NCBI GenBank assembly: GCA_038254525.1
Contig: JBBSGC010000094.1
Location: 1 to 7,812, forward strand
Direction: 5' to 3'
Source of the DNA: JBBSGC01 sp038254525
GTDB lineage: Bacteria > Actinomycetota > Actinomycetes > Propionibacteriales > Nocardioidaceae
Length of the DNA: 7,812 nt
The position numbers and the translations under genes are program-made. The number at the start of each line of letters is the position of its first letter. The first letter of the stretch is position 1. Shown in pieces: positions 7,525-7,812 of the stretch. Under the pieces are notes generated by a model. The model did not search any database and had not been told where the DNA came from. It saw nothing but the letters and a program-made list of their open reading frames with translations.

Positions 7525-7812
7525 GTGGCGGTGGTGGTCCGTGCGTACCTGGACCACCTCGGTGTCGAGCGCGGCCTGGCCCGCAACACCTTGGCGTCCT
7601 ACCGACGTGACCTGCGCCGCTACCTCGCGTACCTCGCCGAGGTGGGAAAAACAGCACTGGTCGACGTGGAAGAGGCCGACGTCGCGGCGTTCCTGGCGGC
7701 GCTTCGAGAGGGCGGTCCGGCACACCTCCCACTGAGCGCGGCAAGTGCGGCCCGCACGGTCGTCGCCGTCCGCGGTCTGCACCGCTTCGCGCTGCGCGAG
7801 CGGCTGGTCGAG
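7525..7812 (+). CDS. xerD: Tyrosine recombinase XerD, N-terminal part (3' end outside window)
   Basis: XerD works with XerC at dif sites to resolve chromosome dimers at the division septum. About 96 residues are visible, covering the SAM-like core-binding domain: YLDHLGVERGLARNTLASYRRDL near the start and SAARTVVAVRGLHRFAL near the end of the visible part, both close to actinobacterial XerD. The catalytic Arg/Lys/His/Tyr residues would lie beyond the window. The start is uncertain. GTG 7525 has AGCAGG five bases upstream and gives an N-terminus of about the usual length. GTG 7531 and GTG 7534 are alternatives, and CTG 7507 would overlap the ald stop as CTGA, mimicking the GTGA overlaps elsewhere in this window. 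The gap to ald is 14 bases at most, so it is probably read from the ald transcript. XerC cannot be fully excluded, but the gene order favours XerD. Confidence 0.87.
   Translation, partial: MAVVVRAYLDHLGVERGLARNTLASYRRDLRRYLAYLAEVGKTALVDVEEADVAAFLAALREGGPAHLPLSAASAARTVVAVRGLHRFALRERLVE

Noticed and set aside
7646..7653. GGGAAAAA run in xerD as a frameshift or slippage site
   Set aside because: The XerD frame continues intact across it with family-like sequence on both sides. The five-A run is unusual for this GC content but shows no effect.
6275..7744. Long minus-strand open frame (489 codons) opposite ald and early xerD
   Set aside because: Antisense shadow of ald, which has all its catalytic residues. 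No domain can be recognised and no ribosome binding site stands out.

Overview
The window is a stretch of high-GC, gene-dense chromosome from an actinobacterium. The order recN - steA - steB - pyrG - NUDIX hydrolase - xerD is the familiar actinobacterial core order (in Mycobacterium tuberculosis it runs Rv1696 to Rv1701, from memory). Two genes are added here: a MraY-like membrane protein between steB and pyrG, and an alanine dehydrogenase between the NUDIX gene and xerD. Protein style and layout suggest a member of the Propionibacteriales (Nocardioides-like) or a nearby order. That placement is a guess, because no rRNA or other taxonomic marker is present. All eight genes lie on the + strand and there is no sign of mobile DNA, CRISPR, tRNA or rRNA.

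Layout: (1) 1-726, the 3' part of recN (DNA double-strand break repair). (2) 802-3805, three genes tightly coupled by 4-base GTGA overlaps: steA, steB (MctB 'copper transporter' family) and a MraY/WecA-like polyprenyl-phosphate sugar-phosphate transferase homologue. SteA and SteB are known from Corynebacterium as septal proteins linked to cell separation, so the third gene is probably an envelope gene too. (3) 3806-3934, a 129-base gap with the best promoter candidate in the window, a small leader hairpin and a ribosome binding site that fixes a TTG start for pyrG. (4) 3935-6309, pyrG (CTP synthase) coupled by another GTGA overlap to an ADP-ribose-pyrophosphatase-type NUDIX hydrolase. (5) 6310-6394, an 85-base gap with a possible -10 box, an 11-base palindrome and a GC-rich hairpin ahead of ald. 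(6) 6395-7510, ald, followed almost without gap by the 5' part of xerD (chromosome dimer resolution), cut by the window end.

Functionally the window mixes genome maintenance (recN, xerD), cell division and envelope (steA, steB, MraY-like), nucleotide metabolism (pyrG, NUDIX) and amino-acid redox metabolism (ald). I see no convincing wholly new system. The best candidate for under-described biology is the translationally coupled steA-steB-MraY-like trio, whose third member keeps the acidic residues expected of a phosphoglycosyl transferase but is shorter than MraY and lacks its C-terminal histidine motif. No intergenic stretch exceeds 300 bases.
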